Of a stretch of DNA of 24,256 bases, positions 15,276-23,176 are shown piece after piece. Location: contig JAEZJJ010000107.1 in the NCBI GenBank assembly GCA_023436395.1, forward strand, positions 1 to 24,256, in the 5' to 3' direction. Below the pieces are notes generated by a model. The model had not been told where the DNA came from. It was given only the letters and a program-made list of their open reading frames with translations, and did not search any database. This DNA comes from Bacillota bacterium. GTDB lineage: Bacteria; Bacillota; Clostridia; Lachnospirales; Cellulosilyticaceae. Every line of letters begins with the position of its first letter. Position 1 is the stretch's first letter. A program made the translations under genes and the position numbers.

Positions 15276-16283
15276 CTACTCTACAACTGTTGCCCCTTCT
15301 GAATCTGCTGGTGCTCCAATAGCTGTAGCTGTTGTTTTGTTAATCACCTTATAGAAGTTATCAAGTGTAGCTACTGGAAGTTCTGAAATAGGTGTTCCAT
15401 TTAATGCTTTTGCTGCCATCTCACCTGTTTTCTTTCCAAGGTCTTCATAGTTTACCCCAATCGTTGCATAACCTCCATCTTTAACCATAGAGTCTGCTCC
15501 TACATATACTGGAATCTTTGCAGCTCTTCCTATTTCTGCTAGAACTGGCATAGCTGAAGCAATTCCATTATCAATTGGTGTATAAATAGCATCTACTTTA
15601 CCTGCTAAGATTTCTGCTGCTTGTTGAAGCTCTGAAGTGCTTGTGATAGTACTTTCTTCATAAGTAAAACCATATTGGTCAGCTAATACTTTTGCTTCTG
15701 TGATAACAGATTGTGAGTTTGTTTCACTTGCTGTGTAAAGGAAACCTATCTTTTTAACATTTGGTGTAAGCTCTTTACAAAGCTCAAATACTTGATCTAC
15801 AGGAATTGCATCAGATGTTCCTGTTATATTTGCCTTTGGCGCTACTAAATCATCTACTAGTTTAGCTCCAAGAGGGTCTGTTACTGCTGAGAAAATAACA
15901 GGTATCTCTGAAGTTGCTGAAGCCATTGCTTGAGCTGCTGGTGTAGCTATAGCAATAATGATATCTGGTTTGTCTCCAACGAATTTGCTTGCAATAGAAT
16001 TTAAATTGGATTGATCTGCTTGTGCATTTTGATAATCAATAGTGATATTTTCTCCTTCTACAAAGCCCTGGTCTGCCAGTGCCCTGATTGTACTCTCTCT
16101 AATACTATCCAGACTAGGGTGTTCTACATACTGAACAATTGCGACCTTCTTCATACCTTCCTTAGCTACTGCACTAGGTGTAGCTGATGCCTGATTACTA
16201 TCTGCCCCACTATTACTAGCACATCCTGCTGTAAGTCCCATTAATAAACCTAATGCCATAACTTTTACCATATTCTTCTTCAT
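15276..16283 (-). CDS. trpX: ABC transporter substrate-binding lipoprotein, TrpX-like
   Basis: 335 residues. A lipoprotein signal peptide ends in LTAGC with the lipidated Cys at 21, followed by a Ser/Ala/Asn-rich linker and a type I periplasmic-binding fold (ABC_sub_bind family). Seen stretches include KKVAIVQYVEHPSLDSIR at the first strand, DKPDIIIAIATPAAQAM, EIPVIFSAVTDPLGAKLV and KIPVYVGADSMVKDGGYATIGVNYEDLG. Proteins of this family with T-box(Trp) leaders are the predicted tryptophan binder TrpX. GGAGGG 6-7 bp before the ATG supports the start. It is the first gene after the T-box leader. Confidence 0.88.
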   Translation of the reverse strand: MKKNMVKVMALGLLMGLTAGCASNSGADSNQASATPSAVAKEGMKKVAIVQYVEHPSLDSIRESTIRALADQGFVEGENITIDYQNAQADQSNLNSIASKFVGDKPDIIIAIATPAAQAMASATSEIPVIFSAVTDPLGAKLVDDLVAPKANITGTSDAIPVDQVFELCKELTPNVKKIGFLYTASETNSQSVITEAKVLADQYGFTYEESTITSTSELQQAAEILAGKVDAIYTPIDNGIASAMPVLAEIGRAAKIPVYVGADSMVKDGGYATIGVNYEDLGKKTGEMAAKALNGTPISELPVATLDNFYKVINKTTATAIGAPADSEGATVVE

Positions 16284-16316
16284 ACTAATCCCTCCAAAAT
16301 ATTATTTTAAGAAACT

Positions 16317-16352
16317 AAAAAAGCACCTATCCTTATACTAAAGGACAGATGC
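16317..16352 (-). terminator. T-box intrinsic terminator
   Basis: On the minus strand GCATCTGTCCT (16352-16342) pairs over all 11 positions (G-T pairs included) with AGGATAGGTGC (16333-16323), followed by TTTTTT (16322-16317). It stands just downstream of the T-box sequence and 34 bp before the trpX start, as expected for tRNA-controlled read-through. Confidence 0.9.
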
Positions 16353-16595
16353 GTTTATCTGCGGTACCACCTTAATTGACATACAGAGTATGCCCACCTC
16401 AACAGAATGCTAATACATTCTTGACCTGTGATAACGCTGGCCTTGCGTCTAGGATACTCAGGCTACTGCCTTTTCACCTCACCCTCTAGGGTCCATTTGT
16501 CTGATTCGCTTTCTATCGGGCTCTCACCTTCCCCGACTCTCTTTAAGTGCGCTATACAGTTTTATCTCCCTATCAACGGTTTAACTTTTTAATTT
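16317..16595 (-). promoter_or_regulatory. T-box riboswitch leader, UGG (Trp) specifier
   Basis: The minus strand carries the conserved T-box AAGGTGGTACCGC (16373-16361). Upstream is a stem I with an AGAGAG then GGTGAGAG-type apical element (about 16541-16515). The specifier region reads AAATGGACCC, where UGG (16495-16493) is followed by ACC in the usual position before the downstream GGTGAG. Such leaders measure uncharged tRNA: when it binds, the antiterminator forms and trpX is transcribed. The tryptophan codon fits control of a tryptophan transporter. The antiterminator base after UGG is U; tRNA-Trp mostly carries G73, so contact would be a G-U pair, a small oddity. Leader length of about 280 nt is normal. 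Confidence 0.92.
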
Positions 16596-16601
16596 GTTGT
16601 T

Positions 16602-16630
16602 AGTATACTCCTACATTATAATTTTGTCAA
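16602..16630 (-). promoter_or_regulatory. Housekeeping-type promoter of the T-box trpXYZ operon
   Basis: On the minus strand TTGACA (16630-16625) and TATACT (16607-16602) are separated by exactly 17 bp. This is near consensus for a sigma-A promoter and would start transcription at about 16595, giving the T-box leader. Confidence 0.85.
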
Positions 16631-16666
16631 AATATTTTTTAATAGTTTTAAATATTTTTTCTTATC

Positions 16667-16695
16667 TTGCTTCACCTTCCAACATATGTTATGAT
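16667..16695 (+). promoter_or_regulatory. Divergent promoter for the 260-residue orphan gene or a small RNA
   Basis: TTGCTT (16667-16672) and TATGAT (16690-16695) are 17 bp apart on the plus strand, predicting a start near 16702. It lies back to back with the trp T-box promoter with no gene between. Confidence 0.6.
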
Positions 16696-16752
16696 AGAAT
16701 AAATAATCTAAATTTAAAAAATTAAATAAATTATAATCTAAAGAACCGTCTT

Positions 16753-16816
16753 AAATAAGAAGGGCTTTTTGTATTGTGCAAAGTGCATGGATATTAAAAG
16801 TCCTTCTTATTTTTTT
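16753..16816 (+). terminator. Strong terminator-like hairpin inside the leader of the orphan gene
   Basis: AAATAAGAAGG (16753-16763) plus GCTTTT pair with AAAAGT plus CCTTCTTATTT (16796-16812), a 17-bp stem with one G-T pair, followed by a T-run to 16816. The loop (16770-16795) holds a small TGCA/TGCA pairing. The Shine-Dalgarno AAAGGAG (16821-16827) of the next gene begins five bases later. It would either act as an attenuator for that gene or end a small RNA of about 115 nt from the promoter upstream. Confidence 0.7.
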
Positions 16817-16836
16817 ATCGAAAGGAGCGATGAGAG

Positions 16837-17619
16837 ATGAAATTAGTAGGAAAAGCTATCAAACATGTTACATTTGGGAGAGGCGTAATAATAAATAAAA
16901 CCGACAATATTCTTACAGTGGATTTTGAGGGTAATCATAAGAAATTTCTATTTCCAGATGCCTTTTTACACTTTATTTCTATAGCGGATGAGGAAGGACA
17001 AGCCTATATAGGCAAAATCTTAGACGATATATCAAAGATAAAAAATGCAGAACAACTTGAACAAGAACGACTGCAAAGAATACTCGTCTTGAAAGTAATC
17101 CCTGAATCACAAGCAGCATTTGGTTTTATGGAAAATAGCCGTCATACCGTTTTAAAGTCATGGTCTGTTTTTGCTGGTAATTATTTAAGTGGTCATTCTA
17201 AAGGAACTCCTAGAATACCAACTAGACTCAAATTAAATTCTGCTTGCTTACTCACGGAATGTCCAGCTGGATGCCACGAAGAAAAACGCCGTATTATCGG
17301 TGCCTTTATGGTGAGGGATGATTTCGAAGGTAAGCACTGCAAAGATGGGATCATCCCAAGCCATGAGACTTATAGGATTTTGCTTAACGATGAAGATGGT
17401 GAACTCCTCTTTTGGGATTACTTCCCATCAACTACATGTTCCCCAAGGTGGGGCAAAATGGAAATGAAGTATTTTTCTAATTATCAAATGAAACACATCT
17501 TAAATGATATGCAAAAAGCTATCACAGATCCCTTGCAACGAGAAACTGCCTCTAAGTTCTATCGGTACTTCTGTGAAGTTAATCGACTAAACACCTCAGA
17601 AGAAGCTGAATTACAATAG
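16837..17619 (+). CDS. Unknown protein with N-terminal Tudor-like domain and Cys cluster
   Basis: 260 residues, no membrane segment, cytosolic. Residues 4-42 (GKAIKHVTFGRGVIINKTDN, then LTVDFEGNHKKFLFPDAF) resemble the small beta-barrel at the C-terminus of UvrD/PcrA helicases. Residues 55-85 are charged and helical. The rest is a domain I do not recognise, with a possible metal site: Cys137, Cys142, Cys146 and His147 (CLLTECPAGCHEEK), plus His167-Cys168 and Cys201. I assign no function. The start is secure: AAAGGAG is 9 bp before the ATG. It is the only intact plus-strand gene in the window, with its own promoter, leader hairpin and terminator, so it is a single-gene unit. Confidence 0.8.
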   Translation: MKLVGKAIKHVTFGRGVIINKTDNILTVDFEGNHKKFLFPDAFLHFISIADEEGQAYIGKILDDISKIKNAEQLEQERLQRILVLKVIPESQAAFGFMENSRHTVLKSWSVFAGNYLSGHSKGTPRIPTRLKLNSACLLTECPAGCHEEKRRIIGAFMVRDDFEGKHCKDGIIPSHETYRILLNDEDGELLFWDYFPSTTCSPRWGKMEMKYFSNYQMKHILNDMQKAITDPLQRETASKFYRYFCEVNRLNTSEEAELQ

Positions 17620-17651
17620 ATAACACATTACAGATAATTGTTTAAAAATGT

Positions 17652-17680
17652 AAAAGCGCAGGAAATATCCTGTGCTTTTT
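17652..17680 (+). terminator. Intrinsic terminator after the orphan gene, possibly bidirectional
   Basis: AAAAGCGCAGG (17652-17662) pairs with CCTGTGCTTTT (17669-17679), one G-T pair, loop AAATAT, with T's to 17680. The minus strand also ends the stem with TTTT, so it may also serve the hydrolase gene that ends at 17752. Confidence 0.85.
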
Positions 17681-17751
17681 GTACCCATACCTGTATTTTT
17701 TAGTTCTCTTTTTATAGCTCTTTAATTATTTAGGTTCATGTGTTTTACAAA

Positions 17752-18417
17752 TTATAACTCATTTTTAACCCACTGCTTATTAGCTACAGATTTTCCGTGA
17801 CCAAAATGAATCGTTACTTTCCCCTGCTCAGTAATTTTAGCAGCACTTGCTAACATCACCTGCTTATCTCCATAAAGCATAGATACTGTGGGATAAAATA
17901 AATTCATTAAAGCATCCCCTACTATTAAATCCTTAGTACCTACCTGTATGCCTATTGACCCTTTAGTGTGTCCAGGTATAGCTATCACCTTGGCATCTAC
18001 ACCATAAGGTTTTAGTGAATCACCTTCTTCTAGAAACAAGCTTGGTTCAAAAGGTTCAATATAATCATTTTTAAAACTTTCTATTGTTAGTCCTAAAATA
18101 ACCTTACCTAGTAGCTTTTCTGCTGAAGGAGGTTCTAACATATTGTTTTTTATCAAATCTTTATCTGCACTATGCATTGCTATAGGGGCATTAAGGTTTT
18201 GTGATAAAAAAGCTGCATTTTGTATATGATCCACATGCCCATGTGTCAGGATAATCAAACTAATTTCTATGTCTTTACATGCTTCTAATATTTTCTCCCT
18301 ATATTTTGTTCTACCTGTGTCTATTAAGATTCCAGAGGAATTTCCTCTTACTAGAAAGCAGTTACTATTGCCACACTTAATGCGTTCTATGCGATTTAGT
18401 TGCTTACTATTCTCCAT
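17752..18417 (-). CDS. Metallo-beta-lactamase-fold hydrolase
   Basis: 221 residues with every metal-binding motif of the fold: HGHVDH at 59-64, PGHTKGS at 148-154 (His150), GDAL at 167-170 (bridging Asp168), and HFGHG near the end (His207). There is no signal peptide, so it is cytosolic. It has the length and plan of general MBL hydrolases (glyoxalase II-like or thioester/lactone hydrolases); the substrate cannot be told. AGGATGA stands 8-9 bp before the ATG. It starts 48 bp after the stop of an M28 peptidase and is probably the last gene of that transcript. Confidence 0.88.
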   Translation of the reverse strand: MENSKQLNRIERIKCGNSNCFLVRGNSSGILIDTGRTKYREKILEACKDIEISLIILTHGHVDHIQNAAFLSQNLNAPIAMHSADKDLIKNNMLEPPSAEKLLGKVILGLTIESFKNDYIEPFEPSLFLEEGDSLKPYGVDAKVIAIPGHTKGSIGIQVGTKDLIVGDALMNLFYPTVSMLYGDKQVMLASAAKITEQGKVTIHFGHGKSVANKQWVKNEL

Positions 18418-18465
18418 ATATAAATCATCCTCACAAACCTATGTATTCATCAAACTTATTAACCA

Positions 18466-19458
18466 CTATTTATTTTCTACTGTGTTATAAATGGCACTTC
18501 CTACTAATTTAATACTTCTTTCTAATCTTTCGCTACTAATATGTTCTATATGATCCTTAGCCGTATGGTAGTATGGTTCGAGAGAACCATAGATACTTAC
18601 CCTTTTATTAGGATCTATATTAATAAATACTGCTGCTGGTATCCCCACTCTAGTAAAGGAATCGTGATCAGATGCACTAGTAGGTATTAATTTTCCTGAC
18701 TTATCCCTCTCTGCTTCACCCTCATAACTAGTCCTCTTACTTGAAAAGCTGATAAGCTCTTTTCCCACTTTTGAAGCTACTTCTGTCACTAAATTCTCTT
18801 TACCATCTGCTGTATAAATACCTAGCTCTGTTACGGTTTCATAGTCTGTTGCTACCATATCTAAGTTAAAGCAAGCTACACTCCTTTCTTTCTCTTCCTG
18901 AGATAAGAATTTGGTATAAACTTTAGAACCTAGTAGGCCTGCTTCTTCCCCACCAAAAGCAACAAACCTTATTTCTTTATCAATATCTAAATCCTTCATG
19001 GCATTTGCAATTTCTAGCATAGCACCAGTTCCAGATGCATTATCATTAGCTCCTGGTCCTGCACTTACACTATCAAAATGGGCCGTTACATAAACAATTT
19101 CATCTGTATCATCAGGATCTTCACCATTAGGTTTTCTTATTGCTTCTACATTCCAAGAAGTACTTTTCTTAAATAACTTACTGTATTGAAACTTCTGCAC
19201 TTCTACACTCATACCCAATTTCTCTAATTCATTAGCAATATAACAAGCTGCCTCATATTCTTTATCAGATGATACTGGTCTAGAGCCTATTGTTTCAGAT
19301 AAATGATTAATGAATTCCAGTGACCTTTCTACATTAACTTGTTCTATAAAAGTAGTCGTTCGACTATCTTGAATATCACTCCCTAAACATGTTCCTGAAA
19401 TGCCAAAAATCATTGATGCTAATAATAATCCTACTTTTTTTCTTCTTGCTAAAAACAT
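18466..19458 (-). CDS. Secreted M28-family zinc aminopeptidase, paralogue 1
   Basis: 330 residues. An N-terminal signal segment (2-22) is followed by a single peptidase M28 domain. The two-zinc site is complete: His127 (AHFDS), bridging Asp139 (GANDNASG), catalytic Glu171 with Glu172 (GGEEAG), Asp200 (NLDM) and His298 (EPYYHTAKDH). It should remove N-terminal residues from peptides outside the cell. The paralogue upstream (19680-20663) is very similar along its whole length. Unlike that copy, the signal here ends SGTCLGS, which lacks a normal lipobox (Ser at -3, Thr at -1), so it may be secreted or only anchored. GAGGTGG lies 7-8 bp before the ATG and overlaps the end of the small ORF. Confidence 0.9.
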   Translation of the reverse strand: MFLARRKKVGLLLASMIFGISGTCLGSDIQDSRTTTFIEQVNVERSLEFINHLSETIGSRPVSSDKEYEAACYIANELEKLGMSVEVQKFQYSKLFKKSTSWNVEAIRKPNGEDPDDTDEIVYVTAHFDSVSAGPGANDNASGTGAMLEIANAMKDLDIDKEIRFVAFGGEEAGLLGSKVYTKFLSQEEKERSVACFNLDMVATDYETVTELGIYTADGKENLVTEVASKVGKELISFSSKRTSYEGEAERDKSGKLIPTSASDHDSFTRVGIPAAVFINIDPNKRVSIYGSLEPYYHTAKDHIEHISSERLERSIKLVGSAIYNTVENK

Positions 19459-19459
19459 T

Positions 19460-19609
19460 TTATTCCACCTCTTCTTTGGTTCTTATCCAAATCCCTTTTT
19501 TATTTAAATCCAAGTGCCTCATACTCATCTGCAAAGCCAATAGTTCTAAGGATACTATTGTTGCTATCATACAGATCATACATGCAAGTAAGTCCCATGA
19601 TAATAGCAT
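19460..19609 (-). CDS. Small membrane-peptide ORF (49 residues) coupled to M28 peptidase
   Basis: Minus-strand ATG 19609 to TAA 19462-19460 encodes 49 residues: a hydrophobic helix (MLLSWDLLACMICMIATIVS plus LELLAL) followed by a basic tail (about 31-49). AGGTGG lies 7 bp before the ATG. Its stop ends one base before the peptidase ATG at 19458, and the peptidase Shine-Dalgarno lies inside its last codons, a layout typical of translational coupling. No homologue is known to me. It could be a chance ORF in a 221-bp spacer, but the membrane helix, ribosome site and exact coupling favour a gene. Confidence 0.45.
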   Translation of the reverse strand: MLLSWDLLACMICMIATIVSLELLALQMSMRHLDLNKKGIWIRTKEEVE

Positions 19610-19679
19610 TGCTCCACCACCTATTCTACCTCTCTTTCAAGCATGTTAATGCTCTACCATTCTTTATGTTATTTTATTA

Positions 19680-20663
19680 CTAGTGTTCTATTTCTATAGT
19701 ATTGTAGATTGCACCGCCAGCTAATTTAATACTTCTTTCTAATCTTTCACTACTAATATTATCTATATGATCTTGATCTGTATGATAATAAGGTTCAAGG
19801 CAGTCATAAAGATTTTCCTTTTTACTAGGATTTATATTAATAAATACAGCTGCTGGGATACCTACCTCATCAAAAGAAGTATGATCAGATGCCCATACCC
19901 TAATTAATTCCTTATCTTGATCGCGTTCTGCTTCTCCTTCATAAGAGGTAATCTTAGTTGAAAACTTACTTAACTCTTTCCCTACCTTTGAGGCTGACTT
20001 GGTGATAATACTCTCTTCTCCATCAGGTGTATAAATTCCAAGTTCAGTAACTGCCTCATACTCAGTAGCCACCATATCTAAATTAAAACAGCCTATACTT
20101 CTAGCTTTCTCCTCTTCTGATAAAGCTTCTACATAGGCTTTCGAACCTAAAAGCCCTGCTTCTTCCCCTCCAAAGGCTACAAAACGTATCTCCCTATCAA
20201 TATCTAGATCTTTCATAGCTGTTGCAATCTCTATAATAGCAGCTACCCCTGAAGCATTATCATTAGCTCCTGGCCCTGCATCTACGCTATCAAAATGAGC
20301 TGTGACATAAACTATTTCATCTGTATCAGCTTTATCTTCCCCACTTGGTTTTCTGATAGCTTCTACATTCCATGAATAATTATTATCAAAAATTTCCTCA
20401 CATGAAAACTGGGTAACCTCTGTTTCCATCCCTAATTTTTTAAACTCCTCTTCAATATAGCAAGCTGCTTCATATTCACTATCTGTTCCTATAGGCCTAG
20501 AACCTATGGTATCTGATAAGTAAGCTATAAATTCCATAGACCTTTCTATCTTCACCTGTTCTATAAAATCAGCAGTTCTTACATCCATCTCCCTGCTACA
20601 ACCTACCATATTGAGCATAGCTACTGCCATCATTAATCCTATTATTTTTTTGTTCCTTATCAA
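19680..20663 (-). CDS. M28-family zinc aminopeptidase lipoprotein, paralogue 2
   Basis: 327 residues. The signal peptide ends in LNMVGC, an acceptable lipobox with Cys22, so the enzyme is probably a surface lipoprotein. The two-zinc site is complete: His123, Asp135, Glu167/Glu168, Asp196 and His294. It shares long identical stretches with paralogue 1 (for example the region around GANDNASG and YYHT), showing a tandem duplication. Start: TTG at 20663, with AAAGGGGAG 6-7 bp upstream; no ATG lies nearby that keeps the signal peptide. It is the first gene of a likely transcript peptidase 2 - small ORF - peptidase 1 - MBL hydrolase. Confidence 0.9.
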   Translation of the reverse strand: MIRNKKIIGLMMAVAMLNMVGCSREMDVRTADFIEQVKIERSMEFIAYLSDTIGSRPIGTDSEYEAACYIEEEFKKLGMETEVTQFSCEEIFDNNYSWNVEAIRKPSGEDKADTDEIVYVTAHFDSVDAGPGANDNASGVAAIIEIATAMKDLDIDREIRFVAFGGEEAGLLGSKAYVEALSEEEKARSIGCFNLDMVATEYEAVTELGIYTPDGEESIITKSASKVGKELSKFSTKITSYEGEAERDQDKELIRVWASDHTSFDEVGIPAAVFININPSKKENLYDCLEPYYHTDQDHIDNISSERLERSIKLAGGAIYNTIEIEH

Positions 20664-20751
20664 TATTTTCTCCCCTTTATATGATTTTGCATCAACTTAC
20701 TTTATTGTATCATTTCTACGACTTAGTAAATAATCTTAATATTTTTATAAT

Positions 20752-20794
20752 AAAAAGGTGTATCTCCTGTATCTTTTGATACTTGAAACACACC
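20752..20794 (-). terminator. Intrinsic terminator after the CPBP protease gene
   Basis: On the minus strand GGTGTGTTTCAAGTATC pairs with GATACAGGAGATACACC around an AAAA loop, followed by TTTTT (20756-20752). It begins 11 bp after the stop of the protease gene and closes the operon that starts near 23.9 kb. Confidence 0.85.
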
Positions 20795-20804
20795 CTCATA
20801 TCCA

Positions 20805-21428
20805 CTATCTTCCCATAGCATTCATTATGCCATGTACTAATATACAAATATAACAATTTTTGAGTTTATACCTTAATCCTCCTAGGATGCCCCCATAAAT
20901 TGCAGCTACACTTATCTTCATAAGTATTCCCCACCATAGGCTGCCACCCCACCTATTATAAACGCTGATCGCATACCCTATGTGCCACAGGATAAATAAT
21001 AATGTTGAAATACCTAATGCCACTTTTTCACTCTTAAAATGATCTTGTATTTGTCTCCAAATATATCCTCTAAAAAGAATTTCTTCAAAAACAGGTGTCA
21101 CTATACTCCCATATACAAGTAGAATAAGAGGTTCTACACCTCCTGAATAATTGGAGGGTGTAAGTATAAAAACTATACATGTAAGGCTTGTTGCTACTAT
21201 ATATGACTTATTAAATACTGGAGGAAATACATCTAGTCTTACTTTCTTCTTTTTCGCCCATATCATCATACTTATACTTACCACCAACATTGCTACCATT
21301 ATTACTACTTGATGTGATAACAGTTCAGTTATACCAAGTACAAACATACTTTGTTCTAGACTAATAAATATACACTGCAAAAATATTAATACACCTATCC
21401 ATTTACCTACTATATTAATTTGCTTCAT
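20805..21428 (-). CDS. CPBP-family (CAAX-protease-like) intramembrane metalloprotease
   Basis: 207 residues with about five or six membrane helices. All conserved CPBP motifs are seen: EEILFR at 115-120 (Glu115, Glu116, Arg120), FILWH at 145-149 and HGIMN at 199-203. In bacteria such proteases cut membrane peptides and often act in bacteriocin maturation, immunity or membrane stress; nothing here shows a bacteriocin. AAGGGATG lies before the ATG. It follows the DUF4173 gene by 63 bp without a terminator and precedes a strong one, so it is the probable last gene of the DUF2975-Xre-DUF4173 operon. Confidence 0.88.
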   Translation of the reverse strand: MKQINIVGKWIGVLIFLQCIFISLEQSMFVLGITELLSHQVVIMVAMLVVSISMMIWAKKKKVRLDVFPPVFNKSYIVATSLTCIVFILTPSNYSGGVEPLILLVYGSIVTPVFEEILFRGYIWRQIQDHFKSEKVALGISTLLFILWHIGYAISVYNRWGGSLWWGILMKISVAAIYGGILGGLRYKLKNCYICILVHGIMNAMGR

Positions 21429-21491
21429 GTGTATGACATCCCTTACCCATATGACTCCCTCACTTCATAAGAATCATCTATATATTCCTAG

Positions 21492-23123
21492 TTATCTTCC
21501 TTCATTACCATCACTTTCATATCCTGCTTTTTTAATGACTTCTAACTCATTTCTACCTCTATAGTCCGCCAAATTAAATACTTGCCAACTTCCCTCTTCC
21601 AAATTATATTCTAATCTTGAAAGAATGTGATTCGTGGATTCATAATAGCTATAGCCTTCATAAGTTAACACCTCTGGATGCGCCTTTACTAATTCCTTAA
21701 TAGGCCCTAACGCACTACTACTGAGATTGTAACAACCACTTATATCACTCGTTTTGCCTTGTTCATATAGTCTTACATTTTGTAGTGCCACAAAGTAATC
21801 CACATTGCTATAATTGAGTCCTAGATACATCACGGTAAATACAATAAATCCTAACTTTATCAGCTGCAAACGCTTCATCAAAACATTTGCAAACACTAAT
21901 AAAATCATCACCAAGCTTAATACTAAAAACCACGCTACATAAACACGCCACAAACTTAGTCCATATTGCCCCATATACATGACCATCTTTGAAATGGCAG
22001 AAATAATCATGAAACCTGTGAATGCCGTAATAAAGCTAATCATTGCTTTTATGTAGCCACTCTTTTTCCCACACTCTCTCCTTGCTACACAGCTTAAAAG
22101 CAATATAACTACTAAGTTAAACCCTGCTAAAGGTAAAGTCTCAAAAAATCCTCTTCTTGCATACTCTGCAAAAGTAAAATCTACTGGAAGTATCCCTTTA
22201 AAGGCAGATAAAAAATAAGCTAGTTGGGAAAAGCAGAAAGTTAAATACACAAGGCAAAGCATAGTCGCAATAGTACTTACTACTACAAAGTCTAAATAAA
22301 ATCCCTTAGTATTGCTTTCTTCTATTGCGACTCTTATTTGTTCATCTTCTTCATCTTCATGTTCAGCGTCCTTTTCATCTTCCTGCGCTTCATTTTCCTC
22401 CATCAAAAAATAATCTAATGCCCCTTGAGGTTTACTATAAGTCCCAACATCCCTTTTTTCTTCTTTGTGAGACAAGCCATAAAAGTAGCTAAACACCATA
22501 AAGAATAAAACGATTATAAAAAACACCTTGGTACCTGAACCTTCTATATTAAAGTTGACACTTTCATAAATAAAGTCTATCATTCCTTCAAAAGCAGCAT
22601 CTGCACTAGCAAGCAGCCCTACTATTACTAATAACATAGGGGCAGCAACTACTACACCTAAAAGTACCTTACCTATTACTTTTATATTCTTCTTTTGTCC
22701 TGTTCCAAGCTCTTCTTTCATTAAGGCAACAGGCTTATTGATATGTATAAAAGGGAGTTTAATGCCATAGCTTAAAACTTCCCCCATCCAACTAGGCAAA
22801 AAGGCATCGTTCTCACACTTCCCAAATACCTCAAGAGCATGCACTAATATAAGAACAGCTAAGAATATAAGGTTAAATCCCCTAAGAACCGTCCCTCCAA
22901 ATATGACAAAGCACAAGGTACAAAGGCTAATGGGAACTATAAGCCACTTGGCTAATTGACTTATACTTCTTTTATATAACCTTGAAAATACGACAAAACA
23001 TATAAAGTAAGTAGCTACACCTGCCACTACACCTAATCCAAGTCCCCCAAACAAAATTCCTTCTGTAAGAATAATCGCTAAAAGAAGGCTTCCCCCTAAT
23101 AGCCACTTCTCTGCATTTTCCAT
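21492..23123 (-). CDS. DUF4153/DUF4173-family polytopic membrane protein
   Basis: 543 residues with about a dozen membrane helices. The stretch near 170-182 (GLLASADAAFEGMI) is typical of the DUF4153/DUF4173 family. A hydrophilic, strongly acidic loop lies at about 242-269. The C-terminal 90 residues (after NYSNVDYFVALQNVRLYEQG) form a soluble domain also usual in the family. Function is unknown; members often sit with DUF2975 and small Xre regulators, as here. It begins 53 bp after the regulator gene stop and is probably co-transcribed. Confidence 0.82.
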   Translation of the reverse strand: MENAEKWLLGGSLLLAIILTEGILFGGLGLGVVAGVATYFICFVVFSRLYKRSISQLAKWLIVPISLCTLCFVIFGGTVLRGFNLIFLAVLILVHALEVFGKCENDAFLPSWMGEVLSYGIKLPFIHINKPVALMKEELGTGQKKNIKVIGKVLLGVVVAAPMLLVIVGLLASADAAFEGMIDFIYESVNFNIEGSGTKVFFIIVLFFMVFSYFYGLSHKEEKRDVGTYSKPQGALDYFLMEENEAQEDEKDAEHEDEEDEQIRVAIEESNTKGFYLDFVVVSTIATMLCLVYLTFCFSQLAYFLSAFKGILPVDFTFAEYARRGFFETLPLAGFNLVVILLLSCVARRECGKKSGYIKAMISFITAFTGFMIISAISKMVMYMGQYGLSLWRVYVAWFLVLSLVMILLVFANVLMKRLQLIKLGFIVFTVMYLGLNYSNVDYFVALQNVRLYEQGKTSDISGCYNLSSSALGPIKELVKAHPEVLTYEGYSYYESTNHILSRLEYNLEEGSWQVFNLADYRGRNELEVIKKAGYESDGNEGR

Positions 23124-23176
23124 ATCTACATCCCTTTCTCCCTCTATTTTACTCTATTTAAATCACTGCCTTATTT

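Noticed and set aside
16441..16580. GC-richer spacer as a tRNA or insertion-sequence remnant
   Set aside because: Fully explained as stem I and following stems of the minus-strand T-box leader.
19389..19649. Plus-strand ORF of 86 codons between the two peptidases
   Set aside because: Overlaps the signal peptide of peptidase 1, is very hydrophobic by composition, and has no Shine-Dalgarno; the minus-strand 49-codon ORF fits the spacer better.
20805..21428. CPBP protease as part of a bacteriocin cluster
   Set aside because: No precursor peptide, leader motif or dedicated transporter is found near it.
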